Origin: Flavobacterium sp. H122
GTDB lineage: Bacteria > Bacteroidota > Bacteroidia > Flavobacteriales > Flavobacteriaceae
Reading direction: 5' to 3'
Length of the DNA: 64,000 nucleotides
Assembly (NCBI RefSeq): GCF_004959765.1
Contig: NZ_SJZD01000008.1
Location: forward strand, 120,263 to 184,262
Part shown: piece by piece, positions 10,149-20,194 of the stretch
How positions within the stretch are numbered: position 1 is the first letter of the stretch
How the letters are laid out: each line of letters begins with the position of its first letter
Made by a program: the position numbers and the translations under genes
The notes under the pieces: generated by a model
What the model saw: only the letters and a program-made list of their open reading frames with translations
Database searches by the model: none
What the model was told of the DNA's origin: nothing

Positions 10149-11804
10149 TTAAGATTCTTTTTCCAATAATTGATATTCTTTAAGGTTTTTAATAATGGTT
10201 TCTACTGTAGTTTCGGCTATTTTGTTGTTTAATACCACTTTGGCTCCAATCCATAATAATGTTCTTTGGAAAAAATTATCCCCGGCCAATTTCATAATAA
10301 TGAACTGGGAACGTTTTTTAATGTTTTTCCTAAGCTCATTTACATATGACAGACTTATTGTTGGGTAATTTTTGTTGTTGGAAAATTGCGGCATGTACAT
10401 TTTTTCCTGTTTAGGGGTAAAAATGGGGATAATTGGTAAGAACTTTTCATCTTCACCGGTAATAAAATTGTCAAGGTTTATATTTTCATATCCTTTTTTT
10501 ATTATTGGATTTTTTGTATCAAAAGGTACGGTAAAGTGTTCTCTAAGGAACATCTCGCAATTGGCTCTGCCTAAAAAATAGTCATGAACTCTAAATTCTT
10601 TATTGATGAAACCGCTGAAACCGCTCAAAGCACCACAGGCTATTGCAGCATCACCTTCAAACCGGTTTCCTGTTTCATCATGTCTTACAGGTGCAATTAA
10701 GTAGTTACTGGCATTGTTACTGTCTAAAGCTGTGATTAAAGCCGAAGGTTTTAATCGGGCCTGATCAATTAAAGCTCCTAAAGTGTCAAAAATCCCATTG
10801 ATAAAGTTTGCTTTTCTGATACCTGTGCTGGTTTGATTTTCTCCGTTAGGAAATGGGTCTATCGTAATAATAGTGCTTTCAAATGTGTCAAAGGATTCGT
10901 AAAGTTTGGGGTCTGATTGTCCTGTTTGTTCTACTAAAATCTTTCGGACATATTCAAAAGGCTCATTGTTTATAACGCCTCCGTCAATATTGTTGGTAGT
11001 TATTACCGGTTCTGTAAAAGGATTTTTAGCCTGACGCGTAATAGTACTGAACCAATCTAAATCATTCAAATATTTGTTTTCCCTTGAAAAATTACGGGAT
11101 TTTAAAAAAACAGGAAAAGCTCCTGTACCCATAGCGGCGCTTTTTGCTAAATCGACATTCAGCTTGTTTTTGAAATCAAGCGGAATCCAGCCATCATTAT
11201 TATATTGGCTTTCGTTGCTTTTTGAAACGTTAAAGCACGCATAATCATTATGTGAGGTTACTATGTAATTTTCCCCCTTTTGCGCATTGGACCGAAAGGC
11301 AATGTTGAAATCCATACCTCTTAAATTTGTTAAAGTGACAAATACCTTAACATTATTTGATATGAAGGGTCTTGGGAGTTCTGTTTTTGAATCAGAGGTT
11401 AAAATTTTGTTGGCTAATCTGTCAATAAAATTACTGTTCAATAAAGAATCACAGGCATTGTGGTCTTCGGTTTCAAGCAGCTTATTCATCATGTTGTTTT
11501 CTTCCATGTCAACCCATGCGTTATAAAGCTTGTTTTGTGAGAAATTATCCTTGATGTTGTTTATTTTGCTGACATGTGACCAGTCTTCATCAAGCATGGA
11601 TGCCATGATTAAACCGGTTATGCCACCTGCGGAAGCACCTCCTATGGCTGAAATTTCAATTTGATGATTGGGGGTGTTTTCAGGGTCGCTTACTTTTCTT
11701 TTTTCCCATTCATGTAAAGCTTCCATTAAATAGTCTACCACTCCGGCACTGTAAGCTCCTGCAGAAACAGCTCCAGCCAGACAAAGGCCAATTTTAAAGG
11801 TCAT
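10149..11804 (-). CDS. Patatin-like phospholipase
   Basis: A 551-residue patatin-domain protein. It opens with the oxyanion-hole glycines (LCLAGAVSAGAYSAGVVDYL), then the nucleophile elbow GGASAGG near residue 57 (Gly-Ala-Ser-Ala-Gly), and later the catalytic-dyad motif NIDGGVINNEP. These predict a Ser-Asp lipid acyl hydrolase. There is no signal peptide or obvious beta-barrel domain, so a cytoplasmic enzyme is likely. The C-terminal 200 residues have no domain that I recognise. The divergent neighbour is a small CoA-binding protein. Confidence 0.85.
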   Translation of the reverse strand: MTFKIGLCLAGAVSAGAYSAGVVDYLMEALHEWEKRKVSDPENTPNHQIEISAIGGASAGGITGLIMASMLDEDWSHVSKINNIKDNFSQNKLYNAWVDMEENNMMNKLLETEDHNACDSLLNSNFIDRLANKILTSDSKTELPRPFISNNVKVFVTLTNLRGMDFNIAFRSNAQKGENYIVTSHNDYACFNVSKSNESQYNNDGWIPLDFKNKLNVDLAKSAAMGTGAFPVFLKSRNFSRENKYLNDLDWFSTITRQAKNPFTEPVITTNNIDGGVINNEPFEYVRKILVEQTGQSDPKLYESFDTFESTIITIDPFPNGENQTSTGIRKANFINGIFDTLGALIDQARLKPSALITALDSNNASNYLIAPVRHDETGNRFEGDAAIACGALSGFSGFINKEFRVHDYFLGRANCEMFLREHFTVPFDTKNPIIKKGYENINLDNFITGEDEKFLPIIPIFTPKQEKMYMPQFSNNKNYPTISLSYVNELRKNIKKRSQFIIMKLAGDNFFQRTLLWIGAKVVLNNKIAETTVETIIKNLKEYQLLEKES

Positions 11805-11882
11805 TTTTTTAGTTTTTAGTAGTTTAATTTTTTTCTTAGAGTATTTATAAAATTAGTAATTTTATTAACTAATAGTAGTATT

Positions 11883-12239
11883 ATGAAAACTTTAGTATTA
11901 GGAGCTTCTGCAAATCCGGAACGATATTCATTTATTGCCATGAGCAGGCTGCTGCAGTATGATCATGAGGTTGCAGCTATTGGATTGAGAAAAGAAACCG
12001 TGTTTGGTATTCAGTTTGAGACAGGATTTCCTGATTTGAAAGATATACATACCGTGACATTGTATCTTAATCCGCAACGCCAAAAAGAGTTTTATGACTA
12101 TATTATTGGTTTAAAGCCAAAAAGAGTCATTTTTAATCCCGGTACAGAAAATCCTGAATTGTATAAATTGTTGGCCGAAAATAATATTGAAGCAGAAGTT
12201 GCCTGCACTCTGGTTTTGCTAAGTACGCACCAATATTAG
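11883..12239 (+). CDS. Small CoA-binding-domain protein (Rossmann fold)
   Basis: A 118-residue single-domain protein matching the CoA_binding_2 family (YccU-like). The N-terminal nucleotide-binding loop VLGASANPERYSFIAM, the central VTLYLNPQRQ and the C-terminal FNPGTENPEL are typical. The family binds CoA in some members, but no enzymatic role is established. It is a single gene between divergent patatin and convergent symporter genes. Confidence 0.85.
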   Translation: MKTLVLGASANPERYSFIAMSRLLQYDHEVAAIGLRKETVFGIQFETGFPDLKDIHTVTLYLNPQRQKEFYDYIIGLKPKRVIFNPGTENPELYKLLAENNIEAEVACTLVLLSTHQY

Positions 12240-12267
12240 TTTTTTGATAAATTTCTGAATTGAAAAA

Positions 12268-13764
12268 TTAAAACCTTGTCTCTCCGGTTGCCGGCTTGCT
12301 GATAAACAATAAACCTATAAAAGTGATTAACCCGTTAATGATGATTAATTCTTCCGCAATGGTGTATCCGTTAAGCCATTCGGCAGAATAAGCGGAAATG
12401 AAATAACAAATAGCGGGAGAAATCAAACAGATAAAAGGAACCAGTTTATCATTTACAGTTTTAGATTTCATAAATAACCCAAAAGAATACAATCCTAATA
12501 ATGGTCCATAAGTATAAGAAGCAATTTTGAAAATCATTTTCACTACAGAGGCATCATTTACAGCATTGAAAAACACAATAACTAAAAACATCAAAAACGA
12601 AAATCCGATATGAACTAAATGACGTGTTTTTACAATATTAGGATTATTCACATTTTCGCTTTTTTCCATTCCTAAAAAGTCAACACAAAAAGAAGTTGTC
12701 AAAGCAGTCAAAGCCGAATCTGTTGTAGCAAAAGTAGCAGCGGTTAACCCTAATAAGAATACAATAGCGGGGATTAAACCAAGTGATTTTAAAGCAATTT
12801 CAGGGAATAAGAAATCAGTTCTTGCAACATCATCAACCATAGGGACTGCAATTCCGTTTTTTTCCGCATACATATATAATAACGCACCTACACTCAAAAA
12901 GAAGATATTTATGATGACAAAAATTCCGGTGAAAGTGAACATATTTTTTTGTGCTTCGCCAATATTGGCACAACTCAAATTCTTCTGCATTAAATCCTGA
13001 TCAAGACCCACCATGGCAATGGTTACGAAAATTCCGCCAAGAATTTGTTTCCAGAAATAATTTCCCTTTAAATAATCATCAAAAAAGAAAATCTTAGAAT
13101 ATTGACTTTCTTTAACTGTTTCAAAGGCTTGGAAAATACTTAAATCCAAACTGTTACAGATAAAGAAAATGGTTAAAAATACAGATGAAACCAAGAAGAA
13201 TGTCTGCAATGTATCGGTGATAATAATTGTTTTTAATCCGCCTTTGTAAGTGTAAGCAAAAATTAATAAAAGCGATAAGAATACAGTTGCAGTAAATGGA
13301 ACGCCATAATAATCAAAAACATATCGTTGTAATACAATTACAACCAGATATAATCTAAAAGCAGATCCGATAGTACGGCTGATCAGGAAAATTGAAGCGG
13401 CGGTTTTGTAACTTGTTTTGCCAAGGCGCTGTTCGATATAACCATAAATTGAAGTCAGATTCATCCGGTAGTACAACGGAAGCAGTACGGTCGCAACGAT
13501 TATAAAACCAATTGCATTTCCTAATACAAACTGAAAATATTTAAATTGTAAGTCAGGATTGCCGACTTCGCCGGGAACTGAAATAAAAGTTACTCCTGAA
13601 AGTGCCGTACCAATCATCCCAAAAGCAACCAAATACCATTTTGAATTTTTATTGGCCTTAAAAAAAGCATCATTCCCGCTGTTGTTTTTACTCATTACAT
13701 GAGAAATGAAAAATAAAATTCCGAAATAAATCACTATTAATGATAAAATGGCAAATGGTGTCAT
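12268..13764 (-). CDS. Sodium:solute symporter (SSS family)
   Basis: A 498-residue protein with about 13 membrane helices and the SSS family signatures, including GMIGTALSGVTFISVPGEVG in the first helices and GLTAATFATTDSALTALTTS in the conserved sodium-binding region. Family members bring in sugars, amino acids, vitamins or acids with Na+. The substrate cannot be told from the sequence. It is transcribed alone on the minus strand, with a 204-base gap to divergent recR. Confidence 0.9.
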   Translation of the reverse strand: MTPFAILSLIVIYFGILFFISHVMSKNNSGNDAFFKANKNSKWYLVAFGMIGTALSGVTFISVPGEVGNPDLQFKYFQFVLGNAIGFIIVATVLLPLYYRMNLTSIYGYIEQRLGKTSYKTAASIFLISRTIGSAFRLYLVVIVLQRYVFDYYGVPFTATVFLSLLLIFAYTYKGGLKTIIITDTLQTFFLVSSVFLTIFFICNSLDLSIFQAFETVKESQYSKIFFFDDYLKGNYFWKQILGGIFVTIAMVGLDQDLMQKNLSCANIGEAQKNMFTFTGIFVIINIFFLSVGALLYMYAEKNGIAVPMVDDVARTDFLFPEIALKSLGLIPAIVFLLGLTAATFATTDSALTALTTSFCVDFLGMEKSENVNNPNIVKTRHLVHIGFSFLMFLVIVFFNAVNDASVVKMIFKIASYTYGPLLGLYSFGLFMKSKTVNDKLVPFICLISPAICYFISAYSAEWLNGYTIAEELIIINGLITFIGLLFISKPATGETRF

Positions 13765-13956
13765 TGTTCTTGAAAATTTAGAAGTGGCAAAATACGAAAA
13801 ATAAGTTTATTTGGTGATTTGGTGATTTGAAAAGAAAAATGTCAATTTTAAATTATTTCTGATTTTTAGTTTTGTTCTTTAGTTGAGAAATATTTTTTAA
13901 GTGATTATAACAGATTGAATAGTCAAATTACCGAATAAACAAATTAACAAAATCAC

Positions 13957-13964
13957 TACTTTTG
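13957..13964 (+). promoter_or_regulatory. -7 box (TACTTTTG) of recR
   Basis: TACTTTTG matches TAnnTTTG and ends only four bases before the recR ATG. The transcript would begin at or almost at the start codon. No -33 TTG is obvious upstream. Confidence 0.6.
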
Positions 13965-13968
13965 CCGT

Positions 13969-14589
13969 ATGGATTTCTCTTCAAAATTATTGGAAAAAGC
14001 AGTTTCGGAAATGTCACAATTACCAGGGATTGGTAAACGTACAGCATTGCGTTTGGTTTTGCATTTGCTGAAACAGCCTAAGGAGCAGACAGCGTATCTG
14101 GCCGATGCATTGTTAAAAATGCGTGAGGATATAAAATTCTGCAAGTCCTGTTATAATATTTCAGATACCAATATTTGTGAGATATGTGCCAATCCCAACA
14201 GAAATCATCAGTTAATTTGTGTGGTTGAAGATATCCGCGATGTAATGGCGATTGAAAATACCGGGCAATTCAGGGGGATTTATCACGTTCTGGGAGGGAA
14301 GATTTCGCCTATCGACGGTATTGGTCCGAGCCAGTTAAATATTACCGGCTTGGTCGAAAAAACAAAAACGGGTAAAGTGCAGGAAATTATTTTTGCATTA
14401 AGTTCAACAATGGAAGGAGATACCACAAATTTCTACATTTATAAACAGATAAAAGACACAGGGATTATCACTTCTTCAATAGCGAGAGGAATTTCAGTAG
14501 GGGACGAACTCGAATATGCAGATGAAGTCACATTGGGCAGAAGTATTTTAAATCGTATTCCGTTTGAAAATTCTTTGAAAAATCTATAA
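13969..14589 (+). CDS. recR: Recombination mediator protein RecR
   Basis: A 206-residue RecR of normal length. The N-terminal helix-hairpin-helix ([19 protein letters not shown]), the four-cysteine zinc finger ([16 protein letters not shown], about residues 57-72) and the Toprim domain ([16 protein letters not shown]) are intact. RecR, with RecO and RecF, loads RecA at gaps and stalled forks. It is separated by only about 75 bases from the capsule locus but is not functionally related to it. Confidence 0.97.
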   Translation: MDFSSKLLEKAVSEMSQLPGIGKRTALRLVLHLLKQPKEQTAYLADALLKMREDIKFCKSCYNISDTNICEICANPNRNHQLICVVEDIRDVMAIENTGQFRGIYHVLGGKISPIDGIGPSQLNITGLVEKTKTGKVQEIIFALSSTMEGDTTNFYIYKQIKDTGIITSSIARGISVGDELEYADEVTLGRSILNRIPFENSLKNL

Positions 14590-14632
14590 CAATTTAAAAA
14601 TTTTTACGTTTCATAATTCCAAAATGAAGAAC

Positions 14633-14640
14633 TATATTTG
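14633..14640 (+). promoter_or_regulatory. -7 box (TATATTTG) at the head of the capsule locus
   Basis: TATATTTG matches TAnnTTTG and ends 22 bases before the ATG at 14663. It lies downstream of an in-frame ATG at 14624, so that earlier ATG would not be transcribed from here. This is the likely main promoter of the polysaccharide operon. Confidence 0.65.
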
Positions 14641-14662
14641 TTTTTCAGTAACCAAATTCAAA

Positions 14663-15442
14663 ATGAACAAAATATATAGTTTTCTATGCATTTTCCTGAT
14701 GCTTTTAGTAACTTCTTGTGTCCCTAAAAAAGATATAGTTTATTTACAGGGTGATAAAAATACAGCCACGGTGGAACAAGTAGTTCAAAAACCGTACAGA
14801 ATACAGATAAATGATGTGGTTTCGATAAAAATTAAAGCACTGGATTCCAAACTGGTTGAAATGTTTAATATTTCAGCTTCACAGTCACAGGGTGTTTCTG
14901 CTGAAGGATTATATTTTGATGGCTATACTGTTGATGATCACGGAAATATAAGGATACCTGTTTTGGGTGAAATGCCGGTAATAGGTCTGACTTTGGACGA
15001 GCTTCGTCAAAAGGTTGAAAAACAATTATTGGCGGATTATTTTCATAAGGAAGCAGACATTTTTGTTATTGCAAAACTGGCAGGTCTGCGTTATACGGTT
15101 AATGGTGAAATAAGATCGCCCGGGACTAAAACGCTGATGCAGGACAAAGTGACCTTGCTGGAGGCCATAGCAAACAGTGGCGACATACTTATAACGGGTG
15201 ACAGAAAAGATGTGATGATTATACGTCAGTTTCCCCATGGAACAGAAATACATAATGTTGATGTGACCAATATAGATTTGATGAAATCGCCCTATTATTA
15301 CGTACAGCCTAATGATTACATTTATATAAAACCGATAAAACAAAAAAGCTGGGGAGTTGGAATTACCGGATTACAGTCATTTACAACGATAGTGAGTGTT
15401 TTATCCTTAGTTTTGACTACGTTTTTATTGATTAAAAAGTAA
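14663..15442 (+). CDS. wza: Polysaccharide export lipoprotein (Wza-type), copy 1
   Basis: A 259-residue lipoprotein of the outer-membrane polysaccharide export (OPX) family. A signal peptide ends in the lipobox LVTSC, with Cys19 as the lipidated residue when translation starts at 14663; this start is also favoured by the promoter just upstream. The Poly_export domain (YRIQINDVVSIKIKALD) and an SLBB-type domain (YTVNGEIRSPGTKTL) follow, and a hydrophobic segment ends the protein. It is shorter than E. coli Wza, as is usual in Bacteroidota. Six bases separate it from the cognate wzc. Confidence 0.92.
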   Translation: MNKIYSFLCIFLMLLVTSCVPKKDIVYLQGDKNTATVEQVVQKPYRIQINDVVSIKIKALDSKLVEMFNISASQSQGVSAEGLYFDGYTVDDHGNIRIPVLGEMPVIGLTLDELRQKVEKQLLADYFHKEADIFVIAKLAGLRYTVNGEIRSPGTKTLMQDKVTLLEAIANSGDILITGDRKDVMIIRQFPHGTEIHNVDVTNIDLMKSPYYYVQPNDYIYIKPIKQKSWGVGITGLQSFTTIVSVLSLVLTTFLLIKK

Positions 15443-15448
15443 CTGATA

Positions 15449-17908
15449 ATGTTGGATATAAAAGATTTTAATTTTCTTGAATCTCAAAATACCTTTGATT
15501 TTAAGGGATTTATCAATAAAATAATTGGTTATTGGTACCTAATTGTAATCTGTTTGCTTATCACCTTTACAATAGCCTATCAGGTTAATATCAGGAAGCA
15601 AAAAATTTACGGTATTGCTACAACTGTAGCTTATAAAGAAGAAAGCAATCCTTTTTTTACTTCAAACACAAGTTTGGTATTTAACTGGGGAGGGACATCA
15701 GATCAGGTTCAGACATTAATCAGTACTTTAAAATCACGATCGCATAATGAAAAGGTAGTCAGGAATTTGCAGTATTATGTTGAGTATTTTCAGCAGGGAA
15801 AATACAATCTTGAAGATGTGTACGGCATGACTCCTTTTGTAGTGGAACCTAATGTGAATTATCCTCAATTAACCGGGAAGCATCTGGAAATTACTTTCCT
15901 TGATAAAGATATATTTTCATTAACAGTTAATTTTGAAGAAAATAAAGCCAGACTGTACAATTATTCTAATGATAAAGAGAGTTATGTATCTGTTCCGCTG
16001 GGAGTTTTTGTAAAAAAGTATAGAATAGGACAAAATATTGAATTGCCTTTTCTTAATTTAAAATTGAAACTGAGTGAAAATCCAGGATTTTATGAAGGAG
16101 GGAAGTATATAGTAAAATTTTCTGATTTTAATGGCACTGTTGCCAGATATCAGGGTGTTGATGTAGAAAGTGATGCTAAAGCATCGGCAATTTTAAGACT
16201 GAGCATGCAGGGTACAAATAAGCCCAGAATGGTGGATTATTTGAATGGAACAGTAAATTATCTGATGAAAAGTCAGCTTCAGGCTAAAAATCAATTTGCA
16301 CAAAATACTATTGATTTTATAGATAGTACTCTGGTTGCAATGGAATCACAGTTAAAGGATACTGAAAATGAGCTGAAAGATTTCTCAAGAGGGAAAAATA
16401 TTTTTGAAGTAGAGGTAGGAGGTGAAAAATATACCAGTCAGTTAACAGAATATGATGTTGAAAAAGATTTAATCAATAGAAAAATAGGCTATTATAATAC
16501 TTTAAAAAATTATTTAATTAAAAATGACGATTTTTCCAAACTTCCTGCTCCTTCTGTGGCAGGAATAGATGATCCTAATATTGTTGCGAATGTTTCAAAA
16601 TTAACACAGCTTTCAGCTGAAAGAGCTGAATTGTCATATACCTTGAAAAATGATAAAAAATTCAAGGATTTTGATGCCCAGATGGAAGCCCTTAAAAAAG
16701 TTTTGCTGGAAAATATTGAGTCGGTAAAAAGATCAATCAGTTATGATTTGGGTGCTGTAAACAGAAAAATAGGTCAGGCGGAATATGCAATTAGAAAACT
16801 TCCGGAACAACAGCAGGAATTAGTTAAAATCAACCGTAAGTATGATTTAAACAAAAATATTTACAATAGTTTTCTTGAGAAAAGAAGTGAAGCAGATATT
16901 GTTAAAGCCGCCAATCTTTCGGATATACAGTTTATTGATCCGGCCAAAGATATTGGGGGAGGCTTGATGGGGCCTAAAACAAGTGTGAATTATATTCTGG
17001 CATTGTTTATTGGTGTCCTGATTCCAATTGTGATTTTATTTATAATGACACTTTTGGATAATTCTGTAAATAATGTTGAAGATGTTACCCGACTGACAAA
17101 TATTCCTTTGTTAGGTGTTTTAGGTGTTAAGCATGTAAAAACCAATCTGGCTGTTTTTGAAAAACCAAAATCGCCTCTGGCGGAAAGTTTCCGTGCAATC
17201 CGCTCTTCACTGCAGTTTTTATATAAAAAGCAGGAGCATACCGGGTCTAAAACTTTAATGGTAACGTCTTCTATCAGTGGTGAAGGGAAAACATTTTGTT
17301 CTATCAATATAGCATCAGTTTTTGCATTGAGTGAAAAGAAAACTGTTATTGTGGGATTGGATTTACGTAAACCAAAAATTTTCCAGGATTTTAACCTAGA
17401 CAATAATGTCGGCGTTGTAAATTATTTAATAGGACAAAAATCTTTGGATGAAATTATTAGTAAAACACAAGTGCCGTTTCTGGATTTAATCAGTTCCGGA
17501 CCTATACCGCCTAATCCATCAGAGCTTATTTTAAGCGATTCAATGGGGAAATTACTTGGCGAGCTGAAAGAAAAATATGATTACATTATTCTGGATACAC
17601 CACCTATAGGGTTAGTTGCCGACGCATTGGAACTGACACCATATTGTGATGCTTCTATTTATGTTGTAAGACAGAGTGTTACTAAAAAAGAAATGCTTCG
17701 TATAGTAAATGATAAACATAAAAAAGGCGAGCTTAAAAATTTAAGTATCGTTTTTAACGGTTATCAAAATAAAGCAAAATACGGCTATGGTTATGGTTAT
17801 GGCTACGGCTACGGTTATGGAGCTTATGGTGAAGGTTATCTGGAGGTTGAGAAGCCTTTAAATAATTGGCAAAAAATTATCAATAAAGTATTTAAAAAGC
17901 ATGGTTGA
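15449..17908 (+). CDS. wzc: Polysaccharide co-polymerase / bacterial tyrosine autokinase (Wzc-type), copy 1
   Basis: An 819-residue inner-membrane protein that couples polymerisation to export and autophosphorylates on tyrosine. There is a Wzz domain with a first membrane helix near residues 28-46, a long periplasmic coiled-coil region, a second helix near residue 520, and a cytoplasmic kinase domain. Walker A GEGKT is at about 611-615, Walker A' LDLRKP follows, and Walker B is IILDTPP. The C-terminus has a Tyr cluster of alternating Tyr-Gly, the expected autophosphorylation tail. It overlaps the next gene by eight bases. No cognate phosphatase (Wzb or YwqE type) is found in the window. Confidence 0.95.
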   Translation: MLDIKDFNFLESQNTFDFKGFINKIIGYWYLIVICLLITFTIAYQVNIRKQKIYGIATTVAYKEESNPFFTSNTSLVFNWGGTSDQVQTLISTLKSRSHNEKVVRNLQYYVEYFQQGKYNLEDVYGMTPFVVEPNVNYPQLTGKHLEITFLDKDIFSLTVNFEENKARLYNYSNDKESYVSVPLGVFVKKYRIGQNIELPFLNLKLKLSENPGFYEGGKYIVKFSDFNGTVARYQGVDVESDAKASAILRLSMQGTNKPRMVDYLNGTVNYLMKSQLQAKNQFAQNTIDFIDSTLVAMESQLKDTENELKDFSRGKNIFEVEVGGEKYTSQLTEYDVEKDLINRKIGYYNTLKNYLIKNDDFSKLPAPSVAGIDDPNIVANVSKLTQLSAERAELSYTLKNDKKFKDFDAQMEALKKVLLENIESVKRSISYDLGAVNRKIGQAEYAIRKLPEQQQELVKINRKYDLNKNIYNSFLEKRSEADIVKAANLSDIQFIDPAKDIGGGLMGPKTSVNYILALFIGVLIPIVILFIMTLLDNSVNNVEDVTRLTNIPLLGVLGVKHVKTNLAVFEKPKSPLAESFRAIRSSLQFLYKKQEHTGSKTLMVTSSISGEGKTFCSINIASVFALSEKKTVIVGLDLRKPKIFQDFNLDNNVGVVNYLIGQKSLDEIISKTQVPFLDLISSGPIPPNPSELILSDSMGKLLGELKEKYDYIILDTPPIGLVADALELTPYCDASIYVVRQSVTKKEMLRIVNDKHKKGELKNLSIVFNGYQNKAKYGYGYGYGYGYGYGAYGEGYLEVEKPLNNWQKIINKVFKKHG

Positions 17909-18890
17909 TTACGATAAAAAAATATTAATCACAGGGGGAGCGGGTTTTATAGGTTCTAATTTATGCGAGTATTTTTTATATAAAGGATACCGTGTAGTAT
18001 GTTTGGATAATTTTGCAACCGGTCATAAGAAGAATATTGAACATTTGATAGGATTAGATAATTTTAGGCTTATTGATGGCGATATAAGGGATATTGAAGT
18101 TTGTAAAAATGCTGTTGAAGGAGTAGATTATATTTTACATCAGGCCGCTTTGGGATCAGTGCCCCGATCTTTAAAAGATCCTTTGACTTCAAATGAAGTG
18201 AATGTTAACGGTTTTTTAAATATGCTTTGGTCAGCAAAAGAGGCTGGTGTAAAAAGGTTTGTATATGCTGCCAGTTCTTCTACTTATGGTGATTCTGAAA
18301 ATTTGCCTAAAGTGGAAGAAATTATAGGAAAACCATTGTCGCCATACGCAATCACAAAATATGTAAATGAGCTTTACGCAGAAATATTCGGTAAAACTTA
18401 CGGAATGGAAACTATTGGTTTGAGGTACTTTAATGTATTCGGAAGAAAGCAGGATCCAAACGGTGCATATGCCGCTGTAATTCCGAAGTTTGTCATGCAG
18501 TTTATGAAGCATGAGAGCCCGGTTATAAATGGGGATGGCAATTATTCGAGAGATTTTACATACATAGATAATGTTATTCAAATGAATGAATTGGCAATGC
18601 TGACAGACAATCCTAAAGCTTTCAATTCGGTTTTTAATACTGCTTTTGGTGAAAGAACCACATTGAATGATTTGATATCTGTTTTGAAGACAGAATTGGC
18701 GAGTTTTGATCCTGAAATTGCTAATGTAGAAATTGAATACGGACCCAATAGGGCAGGAGATATACCACATTCTTTAGCAAGTATAGACAAAGCAAAAGGT
18801 GTATTAGGATATAAACCTCAATTTTCGCTTCGTGATGGACTTAAAGAAGCTGTTAAATGGTATTGGGGAAATTTAGAATTAAAAGATTAA
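17901..18890 (+). CDS. wbpP: UDP-N-acetylglucosamine 4-epimerase (WbpP/TviC type)
   Basis: A 329-residue short-chain dehydrogenase/reductase family epimerase. The NAD loop GGAGFIGS and catalytic YAITK with upstream SSSTYG are intact. Its sequence ([37 protein letters not shown]) matches the WbpP/TviC group that interconverts UDP-GlcNAc and UDP-GalNAc or the uronic acids. The next gene is the TviB/WbpO-type dehydrogenase, the usual partner. Together they would provide UDP-GalNAcA. The gene overlaps wzc by eight bases. Confidence 0.88.
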   Translation: MVDYDKKILITGGAGFIGSNLCEYFLYKGYRVVCLDNFATGHKKNIEHLIGLDNFRLIDGDIRDIEVCKNAVEGVDYILHQAALGSVPRSLKDPLTSNEVNVNGFLNMLWSAKEAGVKRFVYAASSSTYGDSENLPKVEEIIGKPLSPYAITKYVNELYAEIFGKTYGMETIGLRYFNVFGRKQDPNGAYAAVIPKFVMQFMKHESPVINGDGNYSRDFTYIDNVIQMNELAMLTDNPKAFNSVFNTAFGERTTLNDLISVLKTELASFDPEIANVEIEYGPNRAGDIPHSLASIDKAKGVLGYKPQFSLRDGLKEAVKWYWGNLELKD

Positions 18891-18897
18891 AAATATA

Positions 18898-20169
18898 ATG
18901 AAGATAGGTGTAATTGGACTTGGTTATGTAGGATTGCCATTAGCAAGATTGTTTGCAGAAAAATATAATGTTGTAGGATTTGATATTAATCAAACTAGAG
19001 TTGATGAATTAAATCAGGGAAATGACTTTACTCTTGAAGTGAGTAAAGAACTTTTAACGTCTGTTTTAAAAAAAGAAAATAACCAAAGCGTTGGTTTGTA
19101 TTGTTCTACTTCGCTGGAAGATATAAAAGATTGTAATTACTACATTGTTACAGTTCCTACACCAGTTGACAAACATAACAAGCCGGATTTGACACCTTTG
19201 TATAAAGCTAGTGAAACAGTTGGTAAGGTTTTAAAAAAGAATGATATCGTTATTTACGAATCAACCGTTTATCCAGGTGCAACAGAAGAGGATTGTGTTC
19301 CTGTTTTAGAACGTGTAAGCGGATTAAAGTTTAATACCGATTTCTTTGCGGGTTATTCTCCAGAAAGAATTAATCCGGGTGATAAAGAACATACGGTTGA
19401 AAAAATATTGAAAATCACCTCTGGTTCCACAAAAGAAATAGGATTTAAGGTTGATACACTTTATAAATCTGTTATTACCGCAGGAACTCATCTTGCTCCA
19501 ACAATCAAAGTGGCAGAAGCGGCTAAAGTAATTGAAAACTCACAAAGAGATATTAATATCGCATTCGTTAATGAATTGTCTAAGATATTTAATTTATTAG
19601 GTATTGATACACAGGATGTTCTTAAAGCAGCAGGTACAAAATGGAACTTTTTACCATTCAAACCGGGGCTTGTAGGAGGGCATTGTATTGGTGTAGATCC
19701 TTATTATCTGGCTCAAAAAGCACAGGAGAAAGGGTATCATCCTGAAATTATACTGGCAGGTAGGAAGCTTAACGATAGTATGGGAGAGTATGTTGCTTCA
19801 CAGGTTGTTAAACTAATGATTAAAAAAGGAATCACTATAAGCGGAGCCCGTGTTCTTATGTTAGGTATTGCTTTTAAGGAGAATTGTCCGGATGTGAGAA
19901 ATACTAAAATTGTTGATGTAATAGCAGCTTTAAAAGATTATGGTATTGAAGTAGTGGTTTATGATCCTTGGGTAAATACTGCTGAGGTTGAGCATGAATA
20001 TAAATTAAAGGCAGAGACTGTATTACCTGAAGCATCTTTTGATGCTGTAGTGTTAGGAGTCGCACATAACGAATTTTTAAATATGGATTTTAAATCTTTA
20101 CAAAAGGAGAAGTCCATTCTTTATGATGTTAAAGGAATTTTGAATGTTAATGTCGATGGAAAACTGTAA
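18898..20169 (+). CDS. tviB: UDP-HexNAc 6-dehydrogenase (TviB/WbpO type)
   Basis: A 423-residue nucleotide-sugar dehydrogenase oxidising C6 of UDP-GlcNAc or UDP-GalNAc to the uronic acid with two NAD+. The N-terminal [14 protein letters not shown], the central substrate helix and the catalytic Cys in [15 protein letters not shown] identify the Vi/WbpO branch rather than UDP-glucose dehydrogenase. It starts seven bases after the epimerase. The combination suggests an acidic polysaccharide. Confidence 0.9.
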   Translation: MKIGVIGLGYVGLPLARLFAEKYNVVGFDINQTRVDELNQGNDFTLEVSKELLTSVLKKENNQSVGLYCSTSLEDIKDCNYYIVTVPTPVDKHNKPDLTPLYKASETVGKVLKKNDIVIYESTVYPGATEEDCVPVLERVSGLKFNTDFFAGYSPERINPGDKEHTVEKILKITSGSTKEIGFKVDTLYKSVITAGTHLAPTIKVAEAAKVIENSQRDINIAFVNELSKIFNLLGIDTQDVLKAAGTKWNFLPFKPGLVGGHCIGVDPYYLAQKAQEKGYHPEIILAGRKLNDSMGEYVASQVVKLMIKKGITISGARVLMLGIAFKENCPDVRNTKIVDVIAALKDYGIEVVVYDPWVNTAEVEHEYKLKAETVLPEASFDAVVLGVAHNEFLNMDFKSLQKEKSILYDVKGILNVNVDGKL

Positions 20170-20194
20170 ATTTGCCAGTTCTTAAGTTTATAAA

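Noticed and set aside
14624..14662. Upstream ATG start for the first wza gene
   Set aside because: The -7 box lies downstream of it and the lipoprotein signal begins properly at 14663.
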